Shown piece by piece: positions 42,165-49,778 of a stretch of 54,251 nucleotides of DNA. Both the position numbers and the translations under genes were made by a program. This DNA is from an uncultured Clostridia bacterium (GTDB lineage Bacteria; Bacillota; Clostridia; Christensenellales; Borkfalkiaceae): NCBI GenBank assembly GCA_947629485.1, contig CANRDX010000008.1, forward strand, positions 1 through 54,251. Reading direction: 5' to 3'. The notes beneath the pieces are model-generated. The model searched no databases and was not told where the DNA came from. It worked only from the letters and a program-made list of their open reading frames with translations. Each line of letters opens with the position of its first letter. Position 1 is the first letter of the stretch.

Positions 42165-44657
42165 ATGAAATTGACGCGCGTGAAAAAAAATGTGCTCGCG
42201 GGGCTTGCGCTTGCCGCGGCTTTCGTCTGCGCGGGCGCGATCTGTTCCCTCCCGTCCGTCGGCGCCGGGGCGCTCTCCCGGGATACGGCTTCCCTCTTTT
42301 TGCCCTCTTCCTATGAGCAGTACCTCGAACTTGCCGAACCGAAGGACGTTGCGGTGAGCGAAACCCATATCGCGATCGCCGACGGAAACAAGATCTACCT
42401 CTATACGCGGGGCTATGAAAGCTACCGCACCTTTACCTATGGAATGGAGTCGGCGACCTTCGGGAAGATCCAGCTCTATGAGGATCTCCTCTACTTTACC
42501 GACGCCGCGATGAGCCTGCACCGCCTCGACCCCGACGCCGAAGATCTCAAAGGCTCGGTAGAGGATATCGGGTACAGCCTCGCCAACTTTATCATTGCCG
42601 ACGGCAAGATCTACGGGACGACGACGATGGGCACGCGCACCTCTCTCTATGTGCTTGCGCTCAACGGCTCGACGGATATCAACTACACCGATCCCCTCGT
42701 GCTCAATCTCTCCGCACAGCTCCCCATGACCTATGCGGACGGCGTTTTCTACTACGCCGAAGCGAGCATGGTATACCCTATTTTTACCGAAAACGACGAA
42801 AAGGGAACGGGCGTTGTGCTCGCCCGGAGCGACGTGCCCATTCGCCCCAACTTCATCTGCGCCGCGGGCGGCCTGATGTATTATACCGACGACGACGGCT
42901 TTTACCGCTCCGATCTTGCGGGAGAGGTCGAGACCGTGGATCGCGCGGAAGGCTATACCGCGCTCACCTCTTGCGGCGATAAACTGTATTGCGTGAGGGG
43001 GGACGCCGTTCTCGAATACTCCACCTCGGAGCACGCCTTCACGGACTATGAGATCACGTCTTCCTCCCCTTCCGTCAACCGTCTTTCGGGCGCGGTCGAC
43101 ACGGCGCGGGCGGGCGATCTGCTCGTCACTGCCGACGCGGGCAACCGCCGCGTGAGCGTCTACCGCCTCTCCACGGGCGAATATACCGAGATCCTTCCCC
43201 CCGACGACACGTTTACACCCACCCTCGTCGCAACGGACGGCGAACTCATCGCCGTCTCGGACGGCAGCGTGATCTGCACCTGTTCCTACGGCGACGAACG
43301 CCTCGTGCGCGCCCATGCGACGCAGAGCGCGGTGCGCGGGCTTGCCTGCGTCTACGGCACCGTCTACTATGTGACGGGGAACATCTACGGAAGGTTGGGC
43401 GACGAGCCGACGGAGGCGTTCCACGATCGCTACGGCACGCCTGCCGCCCTCGCTTCCGACCTCTACGGCGATCTCTTCGTCGCCTACGAGACGACGCGTA
43501 CCGTCGTTCGGTTCACCGAGGCGGAATTCGCGACCGACGGCGGCGGCGAAAAACTCGACGTCGTCCTGCCCGAGGGCTACGCCTCTCTTCGCGCCGATTT
43601 CGAGGGGAACCTCTACTGCCTCACGGAAAAAGGGCTTATGAGAGCGGGCGAAGAAGAACCGCTCGCCTCCCTTCGCGGGAGGGATTTTGCCTATACCATG
43701 TCCGAAGATGACCCCGCCTCTTTTGCGCTCGGATTTGAGGACGACGAGGTGTATTTCCTCTTCGGGGACTATATCGTGAAGAGCGAGCGCGGCGCGATCG
43801 ATATCCCCGCGCTCAACGAGATCTCCGCGGAGGGCGTGCGCGAAGCGGTGTTCCAAGCGCACGGAAAGGATCGCCTCTTCATCGATATTCCCGTCGGATC
43901 TTGCGGCATCCGCACCGATCTCGACGGGCTGAAAGCGGACGCGGCGGACGGCTGCTTCCCCTATGAATTCTATTTCCGCACCCAGAAAGCGATCCGCGGC
44001 GTTCTGCTCGCGGAAAAGGACGGCTACGCTCTGACCGCCGTCTATGAGGACGATCGCACGTTCACCGCCAACCTCTTCCGCCTCGAAACGGAGGAATGTC
44101 TCGTCCCGCAGGAAGAATATTGGCAGGCGGGCGAGGGAGAACTCTTCCTCACGAACGCCGTCTCCTCCTACTTCTTCCCCTGCCTTCCCGACGCGCTCGC
44201 CGACGTCCGCCTTGCGCGCGGCGCGCGCGTCACCGTGCTCGGTACGGTGGAGGCGCCCGAACGCTCCTATGCGCTCGTCGAATACGCCGCGGAAGGCGGC
44301 TCTGCACGGGGATTTGTTCCCACCGCCTATCTCACCGAAGTCGATCCCCTCTATGATAGGAGCGGGAACTATCTCCTCGGCATGCTGAAAAAAGACGTCG
44401 TTCTGACGGCGGACGACGGGGAGGAGCTTGCGTTGCAGCACGGCACGCAGGTTCGCCTCTACGACAACGGCGACGGCACCTATACCGCGGCGGAAACGCA
44501 GGACGGCAAAGAGTATCGCCTCTCCGTTCCCGAAGAGATGATCGATTGGGGCGAATCGGACGCTCTGCGCATTTCCCTCATCGTCGTGCTCTCCGTCCTC
44601 GCCGTGCTCATCGTGGGCGTCTACATCTATCTTCTCCCCCGTAAACAGCGCAAATAA
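42165..44657 (+). CDS. Large membrane-anchored extracytoplasmic protein, propeller-like with SH3-like end, 830 aa
   Basis: An N-terminal signal or anchor (VLAGLALAAAFVCAGAIC) is followed by about 600 residues of beta-rich sequence with recurrent blade-like units (VAVSETHIAIADGNKIYLYT, LLYFTDAAMSLHRL, GLMYYTDDDGFYRSDL, DLLVTADAGNRRVSVYRL), suggesting one or two beta-propellers. Near residues 665-725 is an SH3-like domain (FFPCLPDALADVRLARGARV). A single C-terminal membrane helix (about 800-822) ends in a basic tail (PRKQRK). No enzymatic motif was seen. Probably binds or scaffolds envelope components. It shares overall plan with the 236-aa protein upstream. No Shine-Dalgarno; promoter spacing indicates leaderless translation. 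Confidence 0.75.
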   Translation: MKLTRVKKNVLAGLALAAAFVCAGAICSLPSVGAGALSRDTASLFLPSSYEQYLELAEPKDVAVSETHIAIADGNKIYLYTRGYESYRTFTYGMESATFGKIQLYEDLLYFTDAAMSLHRLDPDAEDLKGSVEDIGYSLANFIIADGKIYGTTTMGTRTSLYVLALNGSTDINYTDPLVLNLSAQLPMTYADGVFYYAEASMVYPIFTENDEKGTGVVLARSDVPIRPNFICAAGGLMYYTDDDGFYRSDLAGEVETVDRAEGYTALTSCGDKLYCVRGDAVLEYSTSEHAFTDYEITSSSPSVNRLSGAVDTARAGDLLVTADAGNRRVSVYRLSTGEYTEILPPDDTFTPTLVATDGELIAVSDGSVICTCSYGDERLVRAHATQSAVRGLACVYGTVYYVTGNIYGRLGDEPTEAFHDRYGTPAALASDLYGDLFVAYETTRTVVRFTEAEFATDGGGEKLDVVLPEGYASLRADFEGNLYCLTEKGLMRAGEEEPLASLRGRDFAYTMSEDDPASFALGFEDDEVYFLFGDYIVKSERGAIDIPALNEISAEGVREAVFQAHGKDRLFIDIPVGSCGIRTDLDGLKADAADGCFPYEFYFRTQKAIRGVLLAEKDGYALTAVYEDDRTFTANLFRLETEECLVPQEEYWQAGEGELFLTNAVSSYFFPCLPDALADVRLARGARVTVLGTVEAPERSYALVEYAAEGGSARGFVPTAYLTEVDPLYDRSGNYLLGMLKKDVVLTADDGEELALQHGTQVRLYDNGDGTYTAAETQDGKEYRLSVPEEMIDWGESDALRISLIVVLSVLAVLIVGVYIYLLPRKQRK

Positions 44658-44660
44658 CGC

Positions 44661-44688
44661 GAAACGCTCCCCGCAGGGAGCGCGTTTC
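44661..44688 (+). terminator. Hairpin after the 830-aa protein gene
   Basis: GAAACGCTCCC pairs with GGGAGCG(C)GTTTC around a 4-base loop, one bulge, directly after the stop codon. No real U-tract follows, so termination may be partial. Confidence 0.5.
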
Positions 44689-44709
44689 AATAAAAAGTTC
44701 CACGCTTCA

Positions 44710-44715
44710 TATACT
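44710..44715 (+). promoter_or_regulatory. -10 box of murG, leaderless
   Basis: TATACT ends seven bases before the murG ATG, and there is no ribosome site. The -35 match (TTTCAA or TTCAAT) is weak. Confidence 0.45.
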
Positions 44716-44722
44716 GTGTTAT

Positions 44723-45781
44723 ATGAAGCGTATTTTATTTACGGGCGGAGGAAGCGCAGGGCACGTCGTCCCCAATCTCGCCGTGATGCGGGAACTGCGC
44801 TATACCTTCGCCCTCTCCTATCTCGGCACGGGCGGGATCGAACAGCGGCTCGTCGGCGAGTGCGGATACCCCTTCTTCCGTGTGGACTGCCCCAAGCTCA
44901 CCCGCTCGTTCACCCTCGAAAATTTGAAGATCCCCGCCCGCCTTCACCGTGCGAAAAAGGAAGCGCTCGCCGTGCTCGAACGGGAAAAGCCCGACCTCGT
45001 CTTTTCAAAGGGGGGATACGCAAGCTACCCCGCAGTGTGGGCGGCGCACAAGCTCGGTATTCCCGCCCTCACGCACGAGAGCGACCTCAGCGCGGGGCTT
45101 TGCACGCGGCTCATCGCGAAAAAGTGCAAATATGTGCTCACTTCCTTCCCCGAAACGGCGAAGAACTTCCCGAACGGAAGATACATCGGCTCGCCCGTGA
45201 GAAGGGAAGTGAAGAGCGGCGAACGTTCGCGCGCGAGGAAAAAATTCGGATTTTCGGAAAAGGACAACGTACTGCTCGTGTTCGGCGGGGGGAGCGGGAG
45301 CCGCGCGATCAGCCGCGCCGTCGAAGAGGCTTTGCCCGATCTCATGCGCCGCTATTCCATTTTACACATCACGGGAAGCGGCGATATCTCGCGCAGGTTG
45401 GTCGGCGGCCGCGTGTGCATTACGAAGCCCTATGAGGCGGACATGGGTAGCGCCTACGCCGCGGCGGACGTCGTTCTCTCCCGCGCGGGAAGCAACACCG
45501 TGTTCGAGATCCTCGCCCTGAAAAAACGCGCGCTGCTTGTGCCCCTCGTGCGCGGCTCGCGCGGCGATCAGCTCGAAAACGCGCGCTACTTCCAAGAAAA
45601 AGGGCTTGTGAAGGTGCTCGACGAAGCCCGCCTTACAGAGCTTAGCCGCGCGCTCGAAGAGACGGAACGGGATCCCCTTCTCGGAGAAAATCTTCTCCGC
45701 GCGGAATTTCCCGACGGGACGGAGAACGCGATCTCCGTCATCAAGGAGATCGTTCAGCCGCTCGGCGGGGCGAGCAAATAG
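44723..45781 (+). CDS. murG: MurG-family UDP-GlcNAc:lipid I N-acetylglucosaminyltransferase, 352 aa
   Basis: The glycine-rich donor loop FTGGGSAGHVVPNLAV lies at the start, GGYASYPAVWAA and HESD occur mid-protein, and the second GGGSGS loop and SRAGSNTVFEI (UDP-GlcNAc site) are present. This enzyme makes lipid II at the inner face of the membrane. Length and motifs are normal. It is not in a division/cell-wall cluster here, so it might be a second MurG paralogue; that cannot be judged from this window. Its last 28 bases overlap the convergent yunB gene. ATG follows its -10 box closely without a Shine-Dalgarno. Confidence 0.88.
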   Translation: MKRILFTGGGSAGHVVPNLAVMRELRYTFALSYLGTGGIEQRLVGECGYPFFRVDCPKLTRSFTLENLKIPARLHRAKKEALAVLEREKPDLVFSKGGYASYPAVWAAHKLGIPALTHESDLSAGLCTRLIAKKCKYVLTSFPETAKNFPNGRYIGSPVRREVKSGERSRARKKFGFSEKDNVLLVFGGGSGSRAISRAVEEALPDLMRRYSILHITGSGDISRRLVGGRVCITKPYEADMGSAYAAADVVLSRAGSNTVFEILALKKRALLVPLVRGSRGDQLENARYFQEKGLVKVLDEARLTELSRALEETERDPLLGENLLRAEFPDGTENAISVIKEIVQPLGGASK

Positions 45782-46422
45782 CCGCCTCCGAAGAGGTCGG
45801 TCTGAAAGTAGGTATCGGGGATCTTCCCCACGAGCACGCTCTCGCAGATGAGCACTTCGGTGAGCGAGGCGAAATTGCTCGTCCCCGAGGGCATGATGAT
45901 GGAGATATCCGCAACGATCTCCAAGTAGATGGAATGTTTGGTCTGGTTGATCCCCGCTTCCTCGAACTTGGAGACGAAACGGCAGGCGACGTTGGAGATG
46001 GGAATGATCTTCATGTGGATCTTGGGGCCGAATCCCGCCCACGCCTCGATCCCGAAAAAGGCGCCGAGCGGGACGTCTACGCCCTCCTCGCTCATCGTCT
46101 GCAAACTCTGCTGCGACATATACGCCGCGTCGCGCGCGATGCGGTTGATTTGCAGGGGATCGGAGGTGATGGAGAGGATCTCTCCGTCGGGGCCGCGCTC
46201 CACGGAAATAAGCTGCTCGTAGCGCACGCCGTCGGAGAGCGTATAGTAGATCGCGTCGTTCACGGCGACGGTGGTGATGGAGCGCATGTTCGCCTCGGCG
46301 ATGGATTTCAGAACGCGCGTGACGTTGAGATGAAAGAGCACGGCGACGGTGATGATGAGCGCAAGCGCGCCGACGAGAAAAAGCCTGAAACGGAGCTTCC
46401 TGCGGCGGGAGGGATACTTCAC
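45754..46422 (-). CDS. yunB: Sporulation protein YunB, 222 aa
   Basis: A basic N-terminus and one membrane helix (LFLVGALALIITVAVLF) precede an extracytoplasmic domain with the YunB pattern: SITTVAVNDAIYYTL, VPLGAFFGIEAWAGFGPKI and a repeat of IMPSGTSNFASLTEVLICES near the end. YunB is a sigma-E-dependent spore membrane protein in Bacillus; its biochemical role is unknown. The start is a GTG; a TACGAT element lies five bases upstream, which could be a sigma-E-like -10 of a nearly leaderless transcript. Convergent overlap with murG (28 bases). Confidence 0.85.
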   Translation of the reverse strand: MKYPSRRRKLRFRLFLVGALALIITVAVLFHLNVTRVLKSIAEANMRSITTVAVNDAIYYTLSDGVRYEQLISVERGPDGEILSITSDPLQINRIARDAAYMSQQSLQTMSEEGVDVPLGAFFGIEAWAGFGPKIHMKIIPISNVACRFVSKFEEAGINQTKHSIYLEIVADISIIMPSGTSNFASLTEVLICESVLVGKIPDTYFQTDLFGGGYLLAPPSG

Positions 46423-46550
46423 GCCCTATCGTATGCGCGCCCGTCCGCGCGTATGTATGAGGGGCGGAAAGCGCGCCTTCCTTTTTTATTTTCCGCTTGC
46501 AAAAGTTAATTCGATTTTTATCGAAATAATTAAAAAAATCCGATTTATAC

Positions 46551-46573
46551 AAAAAAAGCGGCAGTTTTGCCGC
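46551..46573 (-). terminator. Terminator of the tyrS-yigZ operon
   Basis: GCGGCA/TGCCGC stem (46558-46563 with 46568-46573) followed by seven T residues on the minus strand and five on the plus strand; 21 bases after the yigZ stop. Could act in both directions. Confidence 0.8.
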
Positions 46574-46593
46574 ATTTTTGCTTTTTGATTTTG

Positions 46594-47220
46594 TTACAGG
46601 GGAAAGGGAAAGACGCTCTTCTCCCCTCTCTCTATCTTCACTCTGCCCGAGAGCATGCCGAGAAGGTCGGAGATGAATCCTTCCGCCTCGCGGGTGCGGA
46701 CGGCGACCGTAAAGCGCGCCCCTTCGTGAAATTCGCGCTCCAAGATATTCGCCCCGCGCGCTTCGAGCGCCCTTAAACAGGCGCCGACTTCCCCGTAGCC
46801 GACGGCGATCCCGATCTTTTCGCATTCCTCATACAGGCGCTTCTCCGCCGCCGCCGCGCTCTCCGCCGCGACCGAAGTATAGGCGCGCACAAGTCCGCCC
46901 GCGCCCAACTTGATCCCGCCGAAGTACCTCACGACGGCGATCGCCGTCTCATAGAGCTTCTGCGCCTTGACCGCCCCCAAAATGGGCAGCCCCGCGGTGC
47001 CCTGCGGTTCCCCGTCGTCGGAGAATCGCTGGATGTTCCCGAGCGCATCGGCGACGTAGCCGTAACAGACATGCGTCGCGAGCGGATGCCGCGCGCGCAC
47101 CGAGGAAAGAAAGGCCTTTGCCTCCTCCTCGCCCGCAGTGCGGGAACAATAGGCGAGAAAATGCGACCTTTCTATCGTCTTTTCCGCGACGGTCTCCCCG
47201 ACGACGCCGAGATAGCCCAT
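46594..47220 (-). CDS. yigZ: YigZ/IMPACT family protein, 208 aa
   Basis: The N-terminal IMPACT domain contains HVCYGYVADALGNIQRFSDDGEPQGTAG and VVRYFGGIKLGAGGLVRAY, both hallmarks of the YigZ family. A C-terminal DUF1949-like region follows. The family occurs with translation genes, but its molecular function is not settled. The start is fixed at 47220 because ATG overlaps the tyrS stop (TAATG); a longer reading frame continues antisense-free into tyrS but is not needed. Translation is coupled to tyrS. Confidence 0.9.
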   Translation of the reverse strand: MGYLGVVGETVAEKTIERSHFLAYCSRTAGEEEAKAFLSSVRARHPLATHVCYGYVADALGNIQRFSDDGEPQGTAGLPILGAVKAQKLYETAIAVVRYFGGIKLGAGGLVRAYTSVAAESAAAAEKRLYEECEKIGIAVGYGEVGACLRALEARGANILEREFHEGARFTVAVRTREAEGFISDLLGMLSGRVKIERGEKSVFPFPL

Positions 47221-48416
47221 TATCCGCGCACGACCGAGAGCCGTATTTTCTTGCCCTTGAACAGGGTGAAGCCGCCCTCGGGCAGGGGCGCGTTCGCATT
47301 TGTAACGCGCTCGCCGTTCAGACTGACGCCACCTTGCTCCACGAGCCGCCTCGCCTCTCCGTTGCTCTTCGCAAGCCCCGTCTCCAAGAGCGCTTGCAAA
47401 ACGGTGGCGCACGTTTCGGAGATATGCGCCTCGGGCATCCCGCCCGCTTCGCCGCCGAAGGCGCTCTTTGCCTGCGCCTGCGCCGCCGCCGCCTTCTCCT
47501 CGCCGTGTACCATCCTCGTAAGCTCGAAGGCGAGCCGCTCCTTCGCCGCGTTGATGCGCTCGTCGGGGTAGCGGCATAGCTCCGCGATCTCTTCGAGGGG
47601 CAAGAACGTGAGAAGTTTCAGGCAGGTCTCGACGTCGGCGTCGTTGGTGTTGCGCCAATACTGATAGAATTCGTAGGGCGAAGTCTTGTTCTCGTCCAGC
47701 CACACGGCGCCCTTTTGCGTCTTGCCCATCTTCTTCCCCTCGCTCGTCGTGAGAAGGCGGAAGGTCATCGCATAGGCGGGCTTATGCTCTTTGCGGCGGA
47801 TGAGGTCGGCGCCCGCGAGGATATTGCTCCACTGGTCGTCGCCGCCGAGTTCGAGGGAACAGCCGTATTTTTGGTGCAGGACGAGGAAATCGTATGCCTG
47901 CATGAGCATATAATTGAATTCGAGGAAGGAAAGCCCCCTCTCCATGCGCGACTTGAAGCACTCCGCCGTGAGCATTTTATTGACGGAGAAGTGCGCCCCG
48001 ATATCGCGCAGAAAGTCCACATAATTGAGATCGAGGAGCCAATCCGCGTTGTTGACGATGATCGCGGCGTTCTCGCCCTCGAAGCGCAGAAAGCGCGCCA
48101 TCTGCTTTTTGAAGCACTCGACGTGATAGGCGATCGTCTCCTTCGTCATCATGGAGCGCATGTCCGTCCTGCCCGTGGGGTCGCCGATCATGGCGGTGCC
48201 GCCGCCGATCAGAATGATGGGCTTATGCCCCGCGTCCTGCATGTGCTTCATGGCGACGAGTTGCATGAAGTGCCCCACGTGCAGGCTGTCTGCCGTGGGA
48301 TCGTAGCCCGTGTAGAAGGGTACGCTTTCGCTCCCGAGGAGGGCGTACAGCTCATCCTCGTACACTGTCTGCTTGATAAATCCCCGCGCGCGCAGGGTAT
48401 CCATGATGTTCGTCAT
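47220..48416 (-). CDS. tyrS: Tyrosyl-tRNA synthetase, 398 aa
   Basis: Class I synthetase motifs: HVGH (HIGH-type, in [15 protein letters not shown]) and KMGKTQ (KMSKS-type). A C-terminal S4 RNA-binding domain is visible ([21 protein letters not shown]). It charges tRNA-Tyr. The start at MTNIMDTL is chosen for the strong AAGGAGG site seven bases upstream. Only 53 bases separate it from the preceding small ORF, too short for a T-box leader. Confidence 0.95.
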   Translation of the reverse strand: MTNIMDTLRARGFIKQTVYEDELYALLGSESVPFYTGYDPTADSLHVGHFMQLVAMKHMQDAGHKPIILIGGGTAMIGDPTGRTDMRSMMTKETIAYHVECFKKQMARFLRFEGENAAIIVNNADWLLDLNYVDFLRDIGAHFSVNKMLTAECFKSRMERGLSFLEFNYMLMQAYDFLVLHQKYGCSLELGGDDQWSNILAGADLIRRKEHKPAYAMTFRLLTTSEGKKMGKTQKGAVWLDENKTSPYEFYQYWRNTNDADVETCLKLLTFLPLEEIAELCRYPDERINAAKERLAFELTRMVHGEEKAAAAQAQAKSAFGGEAGGMPEAHISETCATVLQALLETGLAKSNGEARRLVEQGGVSLNGERVTNANAPLPEGGFTLFKGKKIRLSVVRG

Positions 48417-48469
48417 ATGCCGCCTCCTTTCGGTTCTTGGAAAATTATACCGCAAAAAAGGGGCGCTTG

Positions 48470-48676
48470 TCAAACGTTCCGCACGTCCGCCGCAAAGATT
48501 TTGCCCGCGCCGCTCTCCTCTTCCCGCGCGTTCAGCCCCTTCAACGCGGAAAGCTCTTTGAGCAGCTCCTCAAAGGACTTCTCCGCCGTCAGGCGGTGCA
48601 GAAGCGCTGCGTTGCGCGCGCGGCGGCGTCTTTCCTCGGCAATGTCGATCATGATTTGGGCGATATCTTCTTTCAT
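48470..48676 (-). CDS. Small helical protein of unknown function, 68 aa
   Basis: A charged, almost wholly helical protein ([22 protein letters not shown] at the start, [21 protein letters not shown] later). No family recognised. It has a perfect -10 box six bases before its ATG, so the transcript may be leaderless. It is divergent from the WYL regulator and may be under its control through a shared operator. It precedes tyrS by 53 bases and could be co-transcribed. Confidence 0.6.
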   Translation of the reverse strand: MKEDIAQIMIDIAEERRRRARNAALLHRLTAEKSFEELLKELSALKGLNAREEESGAGKIFAADVRNV

Positions 48677-48682
48677 GCCCCT

Positions 48683-48688
48683 ATTATA
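48683..48688 (-). promoter_or_regulatory. -10 box of the small helical protein gene, leaderless
   Basis: TATAAT on the minus strand, six bases before the ATG. The matching -35 position falls on the TGACA-N5-TGTCA dyad and is not consensus. Confidence 0.5.
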
Positions 48689-48699
48689 TGGGCAAATAC

Positions 48700-48728
48700 T
48701 TGACAATATCTGTCATATATGCTAAAAT
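48700..48728 (+). promoter_or_regulatory. Promoter of the WYL regulator with overlapping operator dyad
   Basis: Consensus TTGACA (48700-48705), a 17-base spacer and TAAAAT (48723-48728). The dyad TGACA-N5-TGTCA (48701-48715) covers the -35 of this promoter and the -35 position of the divergent one, ideal for a regulator that controls both directions, possibly the WYL protein itself. Confidence 0.75.
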
Positions 48729-48764
48729 TTTATTCCAAAAAAATATATTTTGTCGGAAATTTCT

Positions 48765-49685
48765 ATGAAATATCAGATCATGATCGGGATCCTCTTCACT
48801 CTGCTCGCGCGGCGCAAGATCTCCGCGGGCGAACTCGCCGCGAAGTACGATTGCTCCGTCCGCTCCATCTACCGCTATATCGAAGAACTTGTCGTCGCGG
48901 GCGTGCCCGTAGACGTTGCGCGGGGCGCAAACGGCGGCATCTATATCTCGGATACCTTCAAGCTCCCGAAGGGATTCATGACGCGCGAAGAATATGCCCG
49001 CACGCGCGAGGCGATGCTTGCCATGCTCGGGCAGACGGGGGACGAAGCGCTGAAAAGCGCCGTCGAAAAGATCACCGCGCAGATGAAAACCGAACGGCTC
49101 GACGGGGCGATCTCGGGCAATATCCTCGTGGACAGCGGGACTTGGGGAGACGAGCGGAAGTTTTCGGAAAAGCTCACGCTCATGGAACGGGCGACGGAGG
49201 AGCGCGAGGCGTTGGAGATCGACTATGTTGCCCGTACGGGGGAACACACCAAACGGGTGATCCTGCCCCATCTTCTCATCTACAAACAGAGGATCTGGTA
49301 TCTCTATGCCTATTGCAGGCTGCGCAAGGAGTTCCGCACCTTCAAGATCGGGCGCATGCGCTCCATTCTGAACACGGGGGAGCACTTCGAGCGGCTTCCC
49401 TTCGAGAAGGAGAACATTCCTCTCTCCTTCTGGCGGGACGGCGAGAACGACGTGGAGGCGCGGTTCGAGATCTCGCCCGCCACCCTTCCCTTCGCCGAGG
49501 AATGGCTGGGGATCGAGAACGTGCGCGCGGTACAAGGCAAGTTCTATGCCGACGTCGTGCTGCCCGACGACGAATCGCTCCTCGGGACCATTCTCTCCGC
49601 AGGGGCGGGGCTGAAAGTCCTCTCCCCCGCATCGCTCGCCGCGCGCGTAAAAGAGGAGGCGCGCCGCATTGCCGAGACCTACTGA
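48765..49685 (+). CDS. HTH/WYL-domain transcriptional regulator, 306 aa
   Basis: An N-terminal winged helix (SAGELAAKYDCSVRSIYRYIEEL, HTH_11 type, about 17-40) with a typical DVARGANGGIYI wing is followed by a WYL domain (HLLIYKQRIWYLYAYCRLRKEFRTF, about 165-190) and a C-terminal extension. WYL regulators sense ligands, often nucleic acid or nucleotides. The ATG at 48765 is favoured over an upstream TTG. The leader is about 30 bases and the ribosome site is weak (GGAA). Likely target: its own divergent promoter region. Confidence 0.88.
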   Translation: MKYQIMIGILFTLLARRKISAGELAAKYDCSVRSIYRYIEELVVAGVPVDVARGANGGIYISDTFKLPKGFMTREEYARTREAMLAMLGQTGDEALKSAVEKITAQMKTERLDGAISGNILVDSGTWGDERKFSEKLTLMERATEEREALEIDYVARTGEHTKRVILPHLLIYKQRIWYLYAYCRLRKEFRTFKIGRMRSILNTGEHFERLPFEKENIPLSFWRDGENDVEARFEISPATLPFAEEWLGIENVRAVQGKFYADVVLPDDESLLGTILSAGAGLKVLSPASLAARVKEEARRIAETY

Positions 49686-49726
49686 ACTTTCCCGCGCACC
49701 GAAAAACCGAACGCAAAAACGATAGG

Positions 49727-49760
49727 AAAACGGCGCCCCGAAGAGACCTTCGGGGCGCCG
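49727..49760 (-). terminator. Terminator of the P-type ATPase gene
   Basis: A perfect 13-bp stem (49731-49743 with 49748-49760) with a 4-base loop is followed by four T residues on the minus strand. It is shared by the convergent WYL gene, on whose side the U-tract is poor. Confidence 0.8.
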
Positions 49761-49778
49761 CTCTGTTCAAAATTCCGC

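Noticed and set aside
42156-44690. An 844-codon open frame on the minus strand
   Set aside because: It is the shadow of the plus-strand 830-aa protein, which has a signal peptide, a C-terminal membrane helix and a consensus promoter at its start.
48417-48469. T-box riboswitch upstream of tyrS
   Set aside because: Only 53 bases lie between the neighbouring gene and tyrS, with no specifier stem, T-box sequence or antiterminator.
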